A stretch of DNA of 64,000 nt from JALZKA01 sp963753385. Its GTDB lineage: Bacteria > Actinomycetota > Thermoleophilia > Solirubrobacterales > 70-9. Numbering within the stretch: position 1 is the first letter of the stretch; each line of letters begins with the position of its first letter. The stretch is from assembly GCA_963753385.1 (NCBI GenBank), contig CAVWCC010000008.1, positions 62,001-126,000 of the forward strand, given 5' to 3'. The translations under genes were made by a program, and so were the position numbers. The notes under the pieces are model-generated. The model did no database searches, was not told the DNA's origin, and saw only the letters and a program-made list of their open reading frames with translations. This document shows, piece after piece, positions 24,244-32,322 of the stretch.

Positions 24244-25176
24244 TTATCCGCGCGTCGAAAGTTCCGCGGCGGCGGTTGTACCCGCCGGAGACATGCCGTC
24301 GGAACCCGCTTGAACAAGCGGTCCCGAGCCCGTGAACTCGAACTCGGCGCCCTCCCGCGCGAGCCCGATCGTCTCGCCTGCGTGGCCCAGTTCGACCCAC
24401 CGGCTCCGAGCGCGCTCGCCGAGGGTGTCGAGCATTGTGTCGGTGTGCAGCGGGTCGTGGTGGAAGAGCAGCGTGCGGCGGGCACCGACCCGGTCGGCGA
24501 AGGTGAGCGTGTCCTCGAGCGCGGAGTGACCCCAGCCGACGTGCGCCGGGTACTCCTCGTCCGTGTACTGGCAGTCGTGGATCAGGAGGTCGGCGTCGCG
24601 GCCCAGATCGTAGCCCGAGATCCACTCGTTCTCGATCTGGCCGAGCGGCGCGCCCAGCGCCGGTTCGTGGTCGGGGATGTAGCAGAGGGTGGTGGCACCG
24701 TCGGTGATCCGGTAGCCGAGGGTCGGCCCGCGGTGCGTGACGGCCTCGGCCCGGATCAGGACATCGCCGATCCTCCACTCGGTCGCCGGCGCGTCGCGGA
24801 ACGCGACCGAGCAGGGCAGCTCGCGCACCTCAACGGGGGAGAGCGGCGCCGAGATGTAGCGGGCGACGCGGTCCTCGAGCGAGGCCTCGGGCGAGGACGG
24901 GCCCCAGATCGTGATCTCGGCGTCCGAACGGAAGCAGGGCGGGAAGAACATCAGCCCCTGGATGTGGTCGAGGTGGAGGTGGGTCAGCAGGATTCCGACC
25001 TTGGGCGCCTCGGCCAGCCCGAGGCCCAGGGTCCTGATCCCGGTGCCGGCGTCGAGAATCAGCTGGCTCCCGTCGGCGAACGTGACCTGGACGCAGGACG
25101 TGTTACCGCCGTAGCGGTTCATCTCCGGGCCGGGAGCCGGCACTGAGCCTCTCGCGCCCCAAACCTTGATCCTCAT
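24244..25176 (-). CDS. MBL-fold metallo-hydrolase
   Basis: A 310-residue metallo-beta-lactamase-fold enzyme. It starts MRIKVWGARGSVPAPGPEMNRYGGNTSC, the signature of the PhnP/cyclic-phosphodiesterase-like branch. The metal ligands are visible as THLHLDHIQG, followed by the DHEP, HDCQYTDEEY and GHS motifs, and a final His in FHHDPLHTD. Substrate is unknown; relatives hydrolyse cyclic or phosphodiester bonds or act in signalling. It overlaps the PAS-domain gene upstream by 4 bp (ATGA-type), which suggests that sensor and hydrolase work together. Confidence 0.85.
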   Translation of the reverse strand: MRIKVWGARGSVPAPGPEMNRYGGNTSCVQVTFADGSQLILDAGTGIRTLGLGLAEAPKVGILLTHLHLDHIQGLMFFPPCFRSDAEITIWGPSSPEASLEDRVARYISAPLSPVEVRELPCSVAFRDAPATEWRIGDVLIRAEAVTHRGPTLGYRITDGATTLCYIPDHEPALGAPLGQIENEWISGYDLGRDADLLIHDCQYTDEEYPAHVGWGHSALEDTLTFADRVGARRTLLFHHDPLHTDTMLDTLGERARSRWVELGHAGETIGLAREGAEFEFTGSGPLVQAGSDGMSPAGTTAAAELSTRG

Positions 25177-25601
25177 GATGCGCCGTTACCAGTGTTCGGC
25201 CAGAACATGATCATCGCCCCCGAGCTTCCCTCGGGCGACGCGACGATCGGGAACGCGGCCGCCTCGATCGGCTGTTCGGGGTTCTCGGTGGTCCTGATCC
25301 GGAAGTTGCCGTGGGCCGGGCGCCCGTCCCGGATCGCCTTCGTAAGGCTGAGCTCGTCGAACTCGAGGGCGTCGCCGTCGGCGGACAGCGGCCCGAACGT
25401 GTGGGTCCACTCGTCGACCGACATCTGGCCCGCCTCCTCGAACGAGCGCCCCAGCACCGCCGCCGCGGCCTCGTTGTAGAAGACCATCGTCCCGTTCCCG
25501 TCGACCAGGAACGACGGCGTCGAGATGCTCGTCAGCAGGTTGCGGGCGAGAATCAGCTCGAGGGGCTTCTGCGGGCTTTGCATGATTTTTTCGAGCGACA
25601 C
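25173..25601 (-). CDS. PAS-domain protein
   Basis: Single-domain PAS protein of 142 residues. The PAS core reads LLTSISTPSFLVDGNGTMVFYNEAAAAVLGRSFEEAG, ending RIRTTENPEQPIEAAAFPIVASPEG near the C-terminus. No kinase, GGDEF or HTH domain is attached, so it must act through a partner, most likely the overlapping MBL-fold hydrolase. Start uncertain: GTG 25601 (used) or ATG 25583; neither has a clear ribosome site. It is divergent from a GGDEF/HD-GYP gene, forming a compact signalling cluster. Confidence 0.8.
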   Translation of the reverse strand: MSLEKIMQSPQKPLELILARNLLTSISTPSFLVDGNGTMVFYNEAAAAVLGRSFEEAGQMSVDEWTHTFGPLSADGDALEFDELSLTKAIRDGRPAHGNFRIRTTENPEQPIEAAAFPIVASPEGSSGAMIMFWPNTGNGAS

Positions 25602-25729
25602 GCCGCGCTCGCGGCCATTCTTTCATCGTTTGCGCCAATTGGCACGCGCTCGGTCCGCCAGGTCGACGGTCCCTGACGCTGCCGGCGGGCACGGGCGACC
25701 AAAACGCGCGTTCAAGCCGCCTGGCTGGA

Positions 25730-26938
25730 ATGCCGAAATCAGGTAGCGAGGTGCTCTCGCGTGGGGCGGACAATTCGGCGCAGCTTGCTGCGGCACGTGC
25801 TCGTATCGCCGAGCTCGAGACCGAGATCGCCCGCCTCTCCGCTCGCGATCCACTTGTCCCCGCGCTCCTGACCCTGGGCGCCTTTCGTGCACAGCTCGAG
25901 CTCGACGTCCAGCGGGCGCACCGCTACACCCGCCCGCTCGCCTTGGCGGTGATCGACATCGACCGGTTCCGCCGGCTGAACAGGACCCGCGGCTACAGGG
26001 TGGGCGACGTGGTGCTGGGCGCCGTCGGGCAACTCCTGGCTGCGAGCACCAGGGCGCATGATCTCGCGTGCCGGGCCGGCGGGGACGAGTTTCTCGCGCT
26101 TCTGCCGGAGACCTCGATCGACGAAGCACGTGGTGTGATGGAGCGGCTCCTGGTCGACCTCGAGGAGGTCGAGGCGGCCGGCCAGCGCGGTGTCTCGGTC
26201 TCGGTCGGCGTGGCAGCCCTTCGCAGCGACGAGAGCGCCGACGAGCTCCTCGCACAGGCGCAGCGCGCCCTCGATTTGGCGCGTGCCGAGGGGGGCGGCC
26301 GGGTGAACATCGGCGGTCTCGACGAGGGCGGCGACAGCGAGGACCACGGACATCCAGGCGCCACGGCCGAGGTCGTTGCCGCGCTCGCACAGGCGCTGGA
26401 GGAGCGCGACAGCTACACCGGCGAGCACTCCGAGTCAGTCGTGGACCTGACTGGCCGGGTCGCCGAGGCACTCGGGCTCGACGGGCATGAGATCAAGACG
26501 ATCCGCAGCGCCGCGCTCCTGCACGACATCGGCAAGGTCGGGATCCCCGACGAGATCCTCCACAAGGCGGGCCCGCTCGACGAGCAGGAGTGGGAAATCA
26601 TGCGTCAGCACCCCGCGATCGGCGAGCGGATCCTGCGGGCGATCCCCGGCATGGGGGCCGTCGCGCGGATCGTTCGCCACGAGCACGAGCGGTGGGACGG
26701 GGGCGGCTACCCCGACGGGCTCGCCGGGGAGGAGATCCCGATCGGCGCCCGGATCATCCTCGCCTGCGACGCGTACCACGCGATGACCTCGGACCGCCCG
26801 TACCGCGCGGCGATGTCGCACCAGATGGCGATGTCCGAGCTCACGTCGAACTCCGGATCGCAATTCGACACGAAGGTCGTCCAGGCCCTCGTGGGCTACC
26901 TGCACGGCCGCCGCCAGTCTGGGTTGGCGGCCGTCTGA
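25730..26938 (+). CDS. GGDEF and HD-GYP dual-domain cyclic-di-GMP protein
   Basis: A 402-residue cytoplasmic protein with a short coiled coil (AAARARIAELETEIARL), a GGDEF diguanylate-cyclase domain (about 40-195) and an HD-GYP phosphodiesterase domain (about 215-390). The GGDEF motif is intact (CRAGGDEFLALLPET) with the metal Asp in VIDIDRFRRLN. HD-GYP shows HDIGKVGIPDEIL, HPAIGERIL, HEHERWDGGGYPDGLAGEEIPIGARI and ACDAYHAMTSDRPYR. Both opposing active sites look complete, so the protein could make and break cyclic-di-GMP, or one may be regulatory. No sensor or TM is present; input may come from the divergent PAS/MBL pair. Confidence 0.9.
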   Translation: MPKSGSEVLSRGADNSAQLAAARARIAELETEIARLSARDPLVPALLTLGAFRAQLELDVQRAHRYTRPLALAVIDIDRFRRLNRTRGYRVGDVVLGAVGQLLAASTRAHDLACRAGGDEFLALLPETSIDEARGVMERLLVDLEEVEAAGQRGVSVSVGVAALRSDESADELLAQAQRALDLARAEGGGRVNIGGLDEGGDSEDHGHPGATAEVVAALAQALEERDSYTGEHSESVVDLTGRVAEALGLDGHEIKTIRSAALLHDIGKVGIPDEILHKAGPLDEQEWEIMRQHPAIGERILRAIPGMGAVARIVRHEHERWDGGGYPDGLAGEEIPIGARIILACDAYHAMTSDRPYRAAMSHQMAMSELTSNSGSQFDTKVVQALVGYLHGRRQSGLAAV

Positions 26939-26943
26939 CGCGA

Positions 26944-26964
26944 AGGGGGCCCCAGCGCCCCCCT
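26944..26964. terminator. G/C hairpin between convergent genes
   Basis: AGGGGGC-loop-GCCCCCCT inverted repeat just after the HD-GYP stop and before the stop of the small zinc-ribbon gene on the other strand. No T-run; likely shared. Confidence 0.5.
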
Positions 26965-26968
26965 CCCG

Positions 26969-27112
26969 TTACATCTTGCCGATCTTGAAGATCTTCGTGC
27001 CGCAGTCAGGGCACGTGCCCTGGATCGCCGGCCGCCCGTTCTTCATCGTGATCTGCACCGGGTCCTGGATCTCGACCTTCTTGCGTTCCTTGACGCAATA
27101 GCCCTCAGGCAT
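26969..27112 (-). CDS. Small zinc-ribbon-like protein (DUF5679 type)
   Basis: A 47-residue protein: MPEGYCVKERKKVEIQDP, then QITMKNGRPAIQGTCPDCGTKIFKIGKM. The CPDC knuckle and N-terminal YC suggest a small zinc site (three Cys seen). The NGRPAIQGTCPDCGTK pattern is that of the DUF5679 group, widespread in actinobacteria and Chloroflexi; function unknown. The ATG has AAAGGAGAG 6 bp upstream, which supports a real gene despite its size. Confidence 0.85.
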   Translation of the reverse strand: MPEGYCVKERKKVEIQDPVQITMKNGRPAIQGTCPDCGTKIFKIGKM

Positions 27113-27290
27113 CAGGTCTCTCCTTTCGGGAGATTTTGGTGGCTACGAGGCGCCAGGCAGCGGCTTGCCGCAATTTCCTTGCCCCTCACGCTTGCGCGAA
27201 CGTAGAGCGTGCGTCGGACGAACGCAACGCCTGCTTGTGCGAAACAGCACGGAGTTCCCGCACGTTGCGGCATGCGATATTGCTCGGCCC

Positions 27291-28172
27291 GTGACTGACT
27301 GGTGCCGGAGAGTCGCCGATTCGGGCCTGTTCCAAGGCTTCATCCTGGGCGTGATCCTGCTCAACGCGGTCACGCTCGGGATCCAGACCTATGACATCTC
27401 GAGCGGCCTCGAGTCGGCGCTGTCTGTCGCCGACGACGTCTTCCTGGGCATCTTCGTGATCGAGCTCGCGATTCGGATCACGGCCTTCGGCCGCCGCCCG
27501 CAGGACTTCTTCCGCGACGGCTGGAACGTCTTCGACTTCAGCGTGATCGCCGCCGCGTTCGTGCCCGGCGTGCGCGAGAACGTGACGCTCCTGCGGATCG
27601 TGCGACTCCTGCGGGTCGTCCGGCTGGTCACGGTGCTCCCCGACCTCCGCATCCTGCTGCGCGCGATGGCGCGCTCGATCCCGCCGATCATGAGCCTCGC
27701 GCTGCTGACCGTGATGCTGATGTACGTCTACGGGATGGTCGGCTGGATCCTGTTCGGCGACGAGGATCCCGCCAACTGGGGGGACATCGGGCAGGCGATG
27801 CTCTCGACCTTCACGATGCTGACGCTCGAGAACTGGCCGCAGCTGCTCGAGGCCGGCACCGCGATCCACCCGCAGGCCTGGATCTTCTTCGTCTCCTACG
27901 TGCTGCTCGCCTCGTTCCTGGTGATCAACATCCTGATCGCGATCATCATCAACTCGATGGACGACGTCCACGAGGCGGAGCGCGCGCGGCATCGCGCTGA
28001 GCGCAAGGCCCATCTGGAGGCGGGGGACGAGGAGGCCGTCACGGTCGCGGAGCGGCTGACGGCGCTTCGCGACGCGATCGACGAGCTCGAGCAGGACCTG
28101 GCGAGCGGCGGGACTGTGGACGGCGCCGCCTCGGTGAAGCGCCCGACCAAGGGCGGGAGGATGCGAGCCTAG
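27291..28172 (+). CDS. Bacterial voltage-gated cation channel (BacNav-like)
   Basis: Six-TM ion channel subunit of 293 residues, expected to form tetramers. S1-S3 are visible from LFQGFILGVILLNAVTLGIQT to DGWNVFDFSVIAAAFV. S4 carries regularly spaced arginines (LLRIVRLLRVVRLVTVLPDLRILL). The pore loop is FTMLTLENWPQLLE, a TLExW-type selectivity filter with one acidic residue, closest to sodium-selective bacterial channels (TLESW), with Asn in place of Ser. S6 is VSYVLLASFLVINILIAIIINSM, followed by a charged coiled coil (HEAERARHRAERKAHLEAGDEEA). GTG 27291 chosen because S1 follows directly. Confidence 0.88.
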   Translation: MTDWCRRVADSGLFQGFILGVILLNAVTLGIQTYDISSGLESALSVADDVFLGIFVIELAIRITAFGRRPQDFFRDGWNVFDFSVIAAAFVPGVRENVTLLRIVRLLRVVRLVTVLPDLRILLRAMARSIPPIMSLALLTVMLMYVYGMVGWILFGDEDPANWGDIGQAMLSTFTMLTLENWPQLLEAGTAIHPQAWIFFVSYVLLASFLVINILIAIIINSMDDVHEAERARHRAERKAHLEAGDEEAVTVAERLTALRDAIDELEQDLASGGTVDGAASVKRPTKGGRMRA

Positions 28173-28176
28173 TGCT

Positions 28177-28647
28177 CTAGTTCCCGGCTCCGCCCGAATT
28201 GCCGCCGGAATCAGCCGGGGCCGACTCCAGCGCCGAGACGTCGTTTCGCAGGTCCTCGATGTCGTCCTGGATGACCGAGATCTCCTGGTCGGTCGCGGTC
28301 TGGTCGGAGCGCAGGGACTGCATCTGGGACTCGAGCTGGCTCACCCGGTCCCCGAGCGCGGCGACGTCGTCCTCGGCCGCCTGCGAGGCGGAGCGCTCGA
28401 CTCCGGCCACCTCATCGCGAAGCTGGTCGAGGTCGGCCTTCGTCGCGCTGTCGTCCTTAACGCCGAGCACGAGCACGATTCCCACGATCCCGGCGGCGAG
28501 CGCCAGCACGCTCGCGGCGCCGAGCGCGTAGAACCGGGTGCTGAGCTTGCGGTCGAGCTGTGCGACCCAGGCGCGCAGACTGTCGAGCGTCGTCACCTCC
28601 GACGGAGCGGAGTTGGGCGTCTCGGGTGTCCTCGGGCTGCCGTCCAT
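28177..28647 (-). CDS. Hypothetical single-TM coiled-coil protein
   Basis: A 156-residue protein with a cytoplasmic N-terminus (LDSLRAWVAQLDRKLSTRFYALG), one TM helix (ASVLALAAGIVGIVLVLGV, about 44-62) and a long coiled coil to about residue 140 (LDQLRDEVAGVERSASQAAEDDVAALGDRVSQLES and on), ending in a Gly/Asn/Ser tail. No enzyme motif. It overlaps the rhodanese stop by one base, so the two are co-translated. Stop codons of this gene and the channel gene are only a few bases apart, convergently. Confidence 0.65.
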   Translation of the reverse strand: MDGSPRTPETPNSAPSEVTTLDSLRAWVAQLDRKLSTRFYALGAASVLALAAGIVGIVLVLGVKDDSATKADLDQLRDEVAGVERSASQAAEDDVAALGDRVSQLESQMQSLRSDQTATDQEISVIQDDIEDLRNDVSALESAPADSGGNSGGAGN

Positions 28648-29021
28648 CAGACCGGCCTCGGTTCCGCCACGACGCCGTCATCGGGCTCGAGCGGGTTCTC
28701 CGTGTCCACCCAGGCCATGATCCCGCCGGCGAGGTTGTGGGCGTCGTATCCGGCCTGGTTGAACGCTTCGGCCGCCATCCCCGAGCGGTTGCCCGACCGG
28801 CAGTAGAAGACGACCGGCCGGTCCTTCGGGATCGACTCGGCGTTGGCGGTCAGGTCGTTCAGCTCGATGAGGCGGGCGCCGGGCAGGTGCCCGGCTTCGT
28901 ACTCGTAGTCGCGGCGCACGTCGATCAGTTCGACGTCGCCCGCGGCAATCATCTCGGCGAGGCTCGCGACGTCGACCTCGAGGCCGGTCTCGGCGACCGC
29001 GTTTTCGGCTTCCTCGGCCAT
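28647..29021 (-). CDS. Rhodanese-domain protein
   Basis: Single-domain rhodanese of 124 residues, a sulfurtransferase-like protein. The fold reads ELIDVRRDYEYEAGHLPGARLIELNDL then VVFYCRSGNRSGMAAEAF, where C in the CRSGNRS loop is the sulfur-carrying catalytic residue. The six-residue active loop (C-R-S-G-N-R) is the form found in GlpE-like proteins. Start at MAEEAENAV; the longer open frame upstream overlaps the thiolase gene and is a shadow. It overlaps the coiled-coil gene. Confidence 0.9.
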   Translation of the reverse strand: MAEEAENAVAETGLEVDVASLAEMIAAGDVELIDVRRDYEYEAGHLPGARLIELNDLTANAESIPKDRPVVFYCRSGNRSGMAAEAFNQAGYDAHNLAGGIMAWVDTENPLEPDDGVVAEPRPV

Positions 29022-29093
29022 CGCCGCGAAGCCTAGACTTCCTTGTCGGCTAACGTCCCCGCCGCTCTTTCCCGCGTCCCAAGGAGAAGTCGC

Positions 29094-30257
29094 ATGCCCG
29101 AAGCCGTGATCGTCGACGCCGTCCGCAGCCCGATCGGGCGCGCCTTCAAGGGCTCGCTCGCCCAGCTTCGCCCGGAGGAAACCGCGGCGTACGTGGTCGA
29201 CCGGCTGCTCGAGCGGAACCCCGACGTCGACCCGAAGCTGGTCGAGGACGTCTACTGCGGGTGCGGCATGCCGCAGGGCCTTCAGGCCTTCAACATCGCC
29301 CGGATCATCGTGCTCCTCTCCGAGAAGCTCGGCCAGGAGACCACCGGCACGACCATCTCGCGCTACTGCGCCTCGTCGCTCGACGCGATCCGCCACGGGT
29401 CGAACGCGATCAAGAACGGCGAGGGCGACGCCTACGTCGCCGCCGGTGTGGAGTGGGTCTCCCGCTTCAACGAGCGGACCGAGCCCGCCGGCGTCGACGA
29501 CCGCAACCCGAACCTCATCGGCGAGAACGGCCAGCCGAACGCCTACATCGACATGGGGCTGACCGCGGTGAACGTCGCCAAGAAGTACGAGGTGAGCCGT
29601 CCGGACATGGACAAGTACGCGCAGCGCTCGCAGGAGCTGGCGGTGGCCTCCCAGGAGGACGGGTTCTTCGACCGCGAGATCGTCCCGGTGAAGGACCAGG
29701 ACGGCAACGAGGTCGCAAAGGACGACGGCCCGCGCGCCTCGTCCACGCTCGAGAAGCTTTCCGAGTTGCCCGAGGCGTTCGAGGGCGGGGGCGGCGTGAC
29801 CGCCGGTAACTCGTGCCCGCTGAACGACGGCGCCGCAGCCGTCCTGATCATGTCCGACACCAAGGCCAAGGAGCTGGGCCTCACCCCGCGCGCGAGGATC
29901 GTCTCGGCCGCGACCTGGGGCAACGAGCCCGAGTACATGGGCGTCGCCCCGATCGGCGCGATCAAGAAGGTGCTCGACCGGACGGGGATGACGATCGACG
30001 ACATCGGCGCGGTCGAGCTGAACGAGGCGTTCGCCGCGCAGGTCATCCCGATCATGGACCAGTGCGACATCCCGCTCGAGAAGCTCAACACTCACGGCGG
30101 GGCGATCGCCCTCGGCCACCCGTTCGGCATGACCGGGGCGCGGATCATGACCACGCTGCTGAACGTGATGGAGACCGACGACCACGCGGTCGGCCTGGAG
30201 ACGATGTGCGTCGCCGGGGGCCAGGGCGAGGCGATGGTCGTCGAGCGGCTGAACTAG
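29094..30257 (+). CDS. Acetyl-CoA acyltransferase (thiolase)
   Basis: Thiolase of 387 residues for beta-oxidation or acetoacetyl-CoA formation. The three catalytic regions are present: SRYCASSLDAI (nucleophile Cys), GGAIALGHPFGMTGAR (His) and ETMCVAGGQGEAMVVERLN (second Cys). Also typical are VDAVRSPIGRAFKGSL at the start and VELNEAFAAQVIPIM. Ribosome site AAGGAGAAGTCGC before ATG 29094. It is followed 4 bp later by a VOC protein. Acyl-CoA dehydrogenase and crotonase genes lie elsewhere in the window, so fatty-acid degradation is well represented, though not as one operon. Confidence 0.93.
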   Translation: MPEAVIVDAVRSPIGRAFKGSLAQLRPEETAAYVVDRLLERNPDVDPKLVEDVYCGCGMPQGLQAFNIARIIVLLSEKLGQETTGTTISRYCASSLDAIRHGSNAIKNGEGDAYVAAGVEWVSRFNERTEPAGVDDRNPNLIGENGQPNAYIDMGLTAVNVAKKYEVSRPDMDKYAQRSQELAVASQEDGFFDREIVPVKDQDGNEVAKDDGPRASSTLEKLSELPEAFEGGGGVTAGNSCPLNDGAAAVLIMSDTKAKELGLTPRARIVSAATWGNEPEYMGVAPIGAIKKVLDRTGMTIDDIGAVELNEAFAAQVIPIMDQCDIPLEKLNTHGGAIALGHPFGMTGARIMTTLLNVMETDDHAVGLETMCVAGGQGEAMVVERLN

Positions 30258-30261
30258 ATCC

Positions 30262-30699
30262 ATGCCGGCGCGCGCCGTCGGGATCAACCACGTTGCGCTC
30301 GAGGTCGGCGACCTCGGGGCCGCGCTCCAGTTCTACGGACGACTGTTCGCGCTCGAACTGCGCGGAAGGGTGCCGGGGATGGCGTTCGTCGACATGGGCG
30401 ATCAGTTCATCGCGCTGTCCGAGGGACGCACGCAGCAACCGGACTCGGCCCGGCACCTCGGCCTCGTCGTCGACGACCGCGAGGCCGTCCGTGCCGCGCT
30501 CGCCGAAACCGATGCCGAGGTCCTCCCGAGCCGGGGCCTCGACTTCCGCGACCCGTGGGGCAACCACATACAGGTCGTCGAGTACGGCGATATCCAGTTC
30601 TCGAAGACGTCCGCGGTCCTGCGCGGGATGGGGTTGCCAAACCTCGGCAAGACCCCAGAGGCGATCGCCGAGCTGCGCGACAAGGGCCTGGCCGACTAG
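30262..30699 (+). CDS. VOC-family protein
   Basis: Vicinal-oxygen-chelate protein of 145 residues. NHVALEVGDLGAALQFYGRLFALELRG opens the first module with a His in the metal-ligand position, and DFRDPWGNHIQVVEYGDIQF closes the second with a Glu. A trailing extension (KTSAVLRGMGLPNLGKTPEAIAELRDKGL) is added to the fold. This pattern fits glyoxalase or dioxygenase-like enzymes; substrate unknown. It starts 4 bp after the thiolase stop, so co-transcription is likely. Confidence 0.83.
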   Translation: MPARAVGINHVALEVGDLGAALQFYGRLFALELRGRVPGMAFVDMGDQFIALSEGRTQQPDSARHLGLVVDDREAVRAALAETDAEVLPSRGLDFRDPWGNHIQVVEYGDIQFSKTSAVLRGMGLPNLGKTPEAIAELRDKGLAD

Positions 30700-30755
30700 C
30701 GCGGCGAGCGCCGAGGCGCCGCCGGACGTGCCCGCGAGCAGGATCGCCGGGTCGC

Positions 30756-31646
30756 TTATCGGCTCACACCCCGACGGCCGCGGGCTCGCGGACGAAGCCT
30801 GGCGACCAGCTCGGCCAGGCGCTCGGGCTGGTCCTCCATCGAGAACGTCCGTGCGTTCTCGATCCATTCGAGGCGAGCGCCCGGGATGTCGGCCGCGAGC
30901 CGCTCGCCGGCACGGAAGAACTTGTCGTCGCGCGACCAGGCGATCAGGACCGGCCGGTCGAACGAGCGGAGCTTCTCGATTGCCTCCATCGTGTAGCGGC
31001 CATCGACGGTGCGGACGAACCGTGCGAAGTCGGCGCCCGACTCCGGGCTCGTCAGCGCGGGGAGGACGTATGAGTCGCCCGCCCGATCGTCGAGCTTCGA
31101 GTGCATGAGCCAGCCGAACGCGAGCGGTGTCCCGCGCAGCGCACGGATCCGAAGCGGGGCGAACAGCGCGCGGGCGAGCGCGGGATAGCGCGTCGGCCAG
31201 AGGAGGACGTCGAAGAAGCGCGGTGGGAACGCGTCGTAGGCGTCGCATGAGGTGAGCACGAGCCGGCTGACCAGGTCGGGGTGGCGCGAGACGGCGATCT
31301 GCGACAGGGCGCCGCCAGAGTCGTTGCCGACCAGCGTCGGCCGCTCGAGCCCGAGCCCGCCGATCGCCTCGGCGATCAGGTCCGCGAGGCCGGTGGGGGA
31401 CAGGTCCGCGTGCGGCATCGCGAGCTCGTGCGAGCCGAGGGGCATGTCGAGCGTGACGCAGCGGAAGTCGGGGGCCAGGATCGGCACGACCTTGCGCCAG
31501 AGGTTCGCGTTCACAAGCGCGCCGTGGACGAAGACGATCGGCTCGCCGCTGCCGGCGGTGAAGGTGCGCATCCGCCCGCCGCTCGTTTCGACCTCGGTCG
31601 CCTCGCCCAGCGCCGGGTCGCGCCAGTATCGGTACTCGTTGCTCAT
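30756..31646 (-). CDS. Alpha/beta-hydrolase with Asp nucleophile (dehalogenase/epoxide-hydrolase-like)
   Basis: Alpha/beta-hydrolase of 296 residues. The oxyanion region is VFVHGALVNANLWRKVVP; the nucleophile elbow reads VGNDSGGALSQIA, where the G-x-Nuc-x-G motif places Asp, not Ser, at the nucleophile, as in haloalkane/fluoroacetate dehalogenases and epoxide hydrolases. The later acid is in VLIAWSRDDKFF. The catalytic His expected near the C-terminus is not obvious (NARTFSMEDQP occupies that place). ATG 31646 with AGGAGG upstream. It is divergent from a TetR gene and shares with it an operator-like palindrome. Confidence 0.85.
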   Translation of the reverse strand: MSNEYRYWRDPALGEATEVETSGGRMRTFTAGSGEPIVFVHGALVNANLWRKVVPILAPDFRCVTLDMPLGSHELAMPHADLSPTGLADLIAEAIGGLGLERPTLVGNDSGGALSQIAVSRHPDLVSRLVLTSCDAYDAFPPRFFDVLLWPTRYPALARALFAPLRIRALRGTPLAFGWLMHSKLDDRAGDSYVLPALTSPESGADFARFVRTVDGRYTMEAIEKLRSFDRPVLIAWSRDDKFFRAGERLAADIPGARLEWIENARTFSMEDQPERLAELVARLRPRARGRRGVSR

Positions 31647-31684
31647 CACTGCGCCTCCTGGGTTGACATCCGCGTCGGACGATA

Positions 31685-31701
31685 ACATACAGACAGTATG
31701 T
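31685..31701. promoter_or_regulatory. Candidate TetR operator
   Basis: Perfect palindrome ACATAC-AGACA-GTATGT in the 71-bp spacer between the divergent hydrolase and TetR starts, ending 16 bp before the TetR start codon. It is A/T-rich against a G/C-rich background. Its place suggests autoregulation and control of the hydrolase. Confidence 0.6.
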
Positions 31702-31717
31702 ATGTAAGGAGAGAGGC

Positions 31718-32311
31718 TTGAGCCGCCAGGCGGCGCGCTCGGAGGCGACGCGCGCGAAGCTGATCGCTGCCGCTCGCGACCTGTTCGCGAAGCACGGATA
31801 CGCGGCGGTCGGTACGGAGCAGATCGTGAAGCGAGCGCGGGTCACGCGCGGCGCGCTCTACCACCACTTCGCCGACAAGCGCGACCTGTTCCTCGCGGTG
31901 CACGAGGGACTCGAGGCCGAGGGCGTCGAGCGCATCGCCGAGGCGCTCGCCGGGGCCGGGACCGAGGACCCGATCGAGGCGATGAAGGTCGCCGTGCGGG
32001 CGTTCCTTGACGGCGCCCTCGATCCGGGGCGCGCGAGGATCACCCTGATCGACGCGCCGTCGGTCCTGGGATGGGCCGAGTGGCGGGAGATCGACGCCCG
32101 CCATGGCCTGGGCCTGGCGTCGGCTGCGCTCGAGGCAGCGATGGACGCCGGGCGGATCGAGCGGCAACCGGTCGCTCCGCTCGCGAGCCTGTTCGTCGCC
32201 GCGCTCGGCGAGGCGGGGATCCTGGTCGCCACCGCCGACGACCCCCGCGCCGCCCGGGCCGAGGTCGAGGCCGCGGTGGAGTCGCTGATCGACGGGCTCA
32301 CCTCGGACTAG
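31718..32311 (+). CDS. TetR-family transcriptional regulator
   Basis: Repressor-type regulator of 197 residues. The N-terminal HTH is canonical: RAKLIAAARDLFAKHGYAAVGTEQIVKRARVTRGALYHHFADKRDLF, with recognition helix around TRGALYHHF. The C-terminal helical domain (about 70-197) binds an unknown ligand. Start TTG 31718 has AAGGAGAGAGG at good spacing. It is divergent from an Asp-nucleophile hydrolase, and a palindrome lies between them, so the likely circuit is derepression of the hydrolase by its substrate (inference). Confidence 0.9.
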   Translation: MSRQAARSEATRAKLIAAARDLFAKHGYAAVGTEQIVKRARVTRGALYHHFADKRDLFLAVHEGLEAEGVERIAEALAGAGTEDPIEAMKVAVRAFLDGALDPGRARITLIDAPSVLGWAEWREIDARHGLGLASAALEAAMDAGRIERQPVAPLASLFVAALGEAGILVATADDPRAARAEVEAAVESLIDGLTSD

Positions 32312-32322
32312 GCTCCGGCGCG

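Noticed and set aside
28647..30287. 546-codon minus-strand frame spanning rhodanese and thiolase
   Set aside because: Only its last 124 codons (rhodanese, from 29021) match a protein family; the rest is antisense to thiolase.
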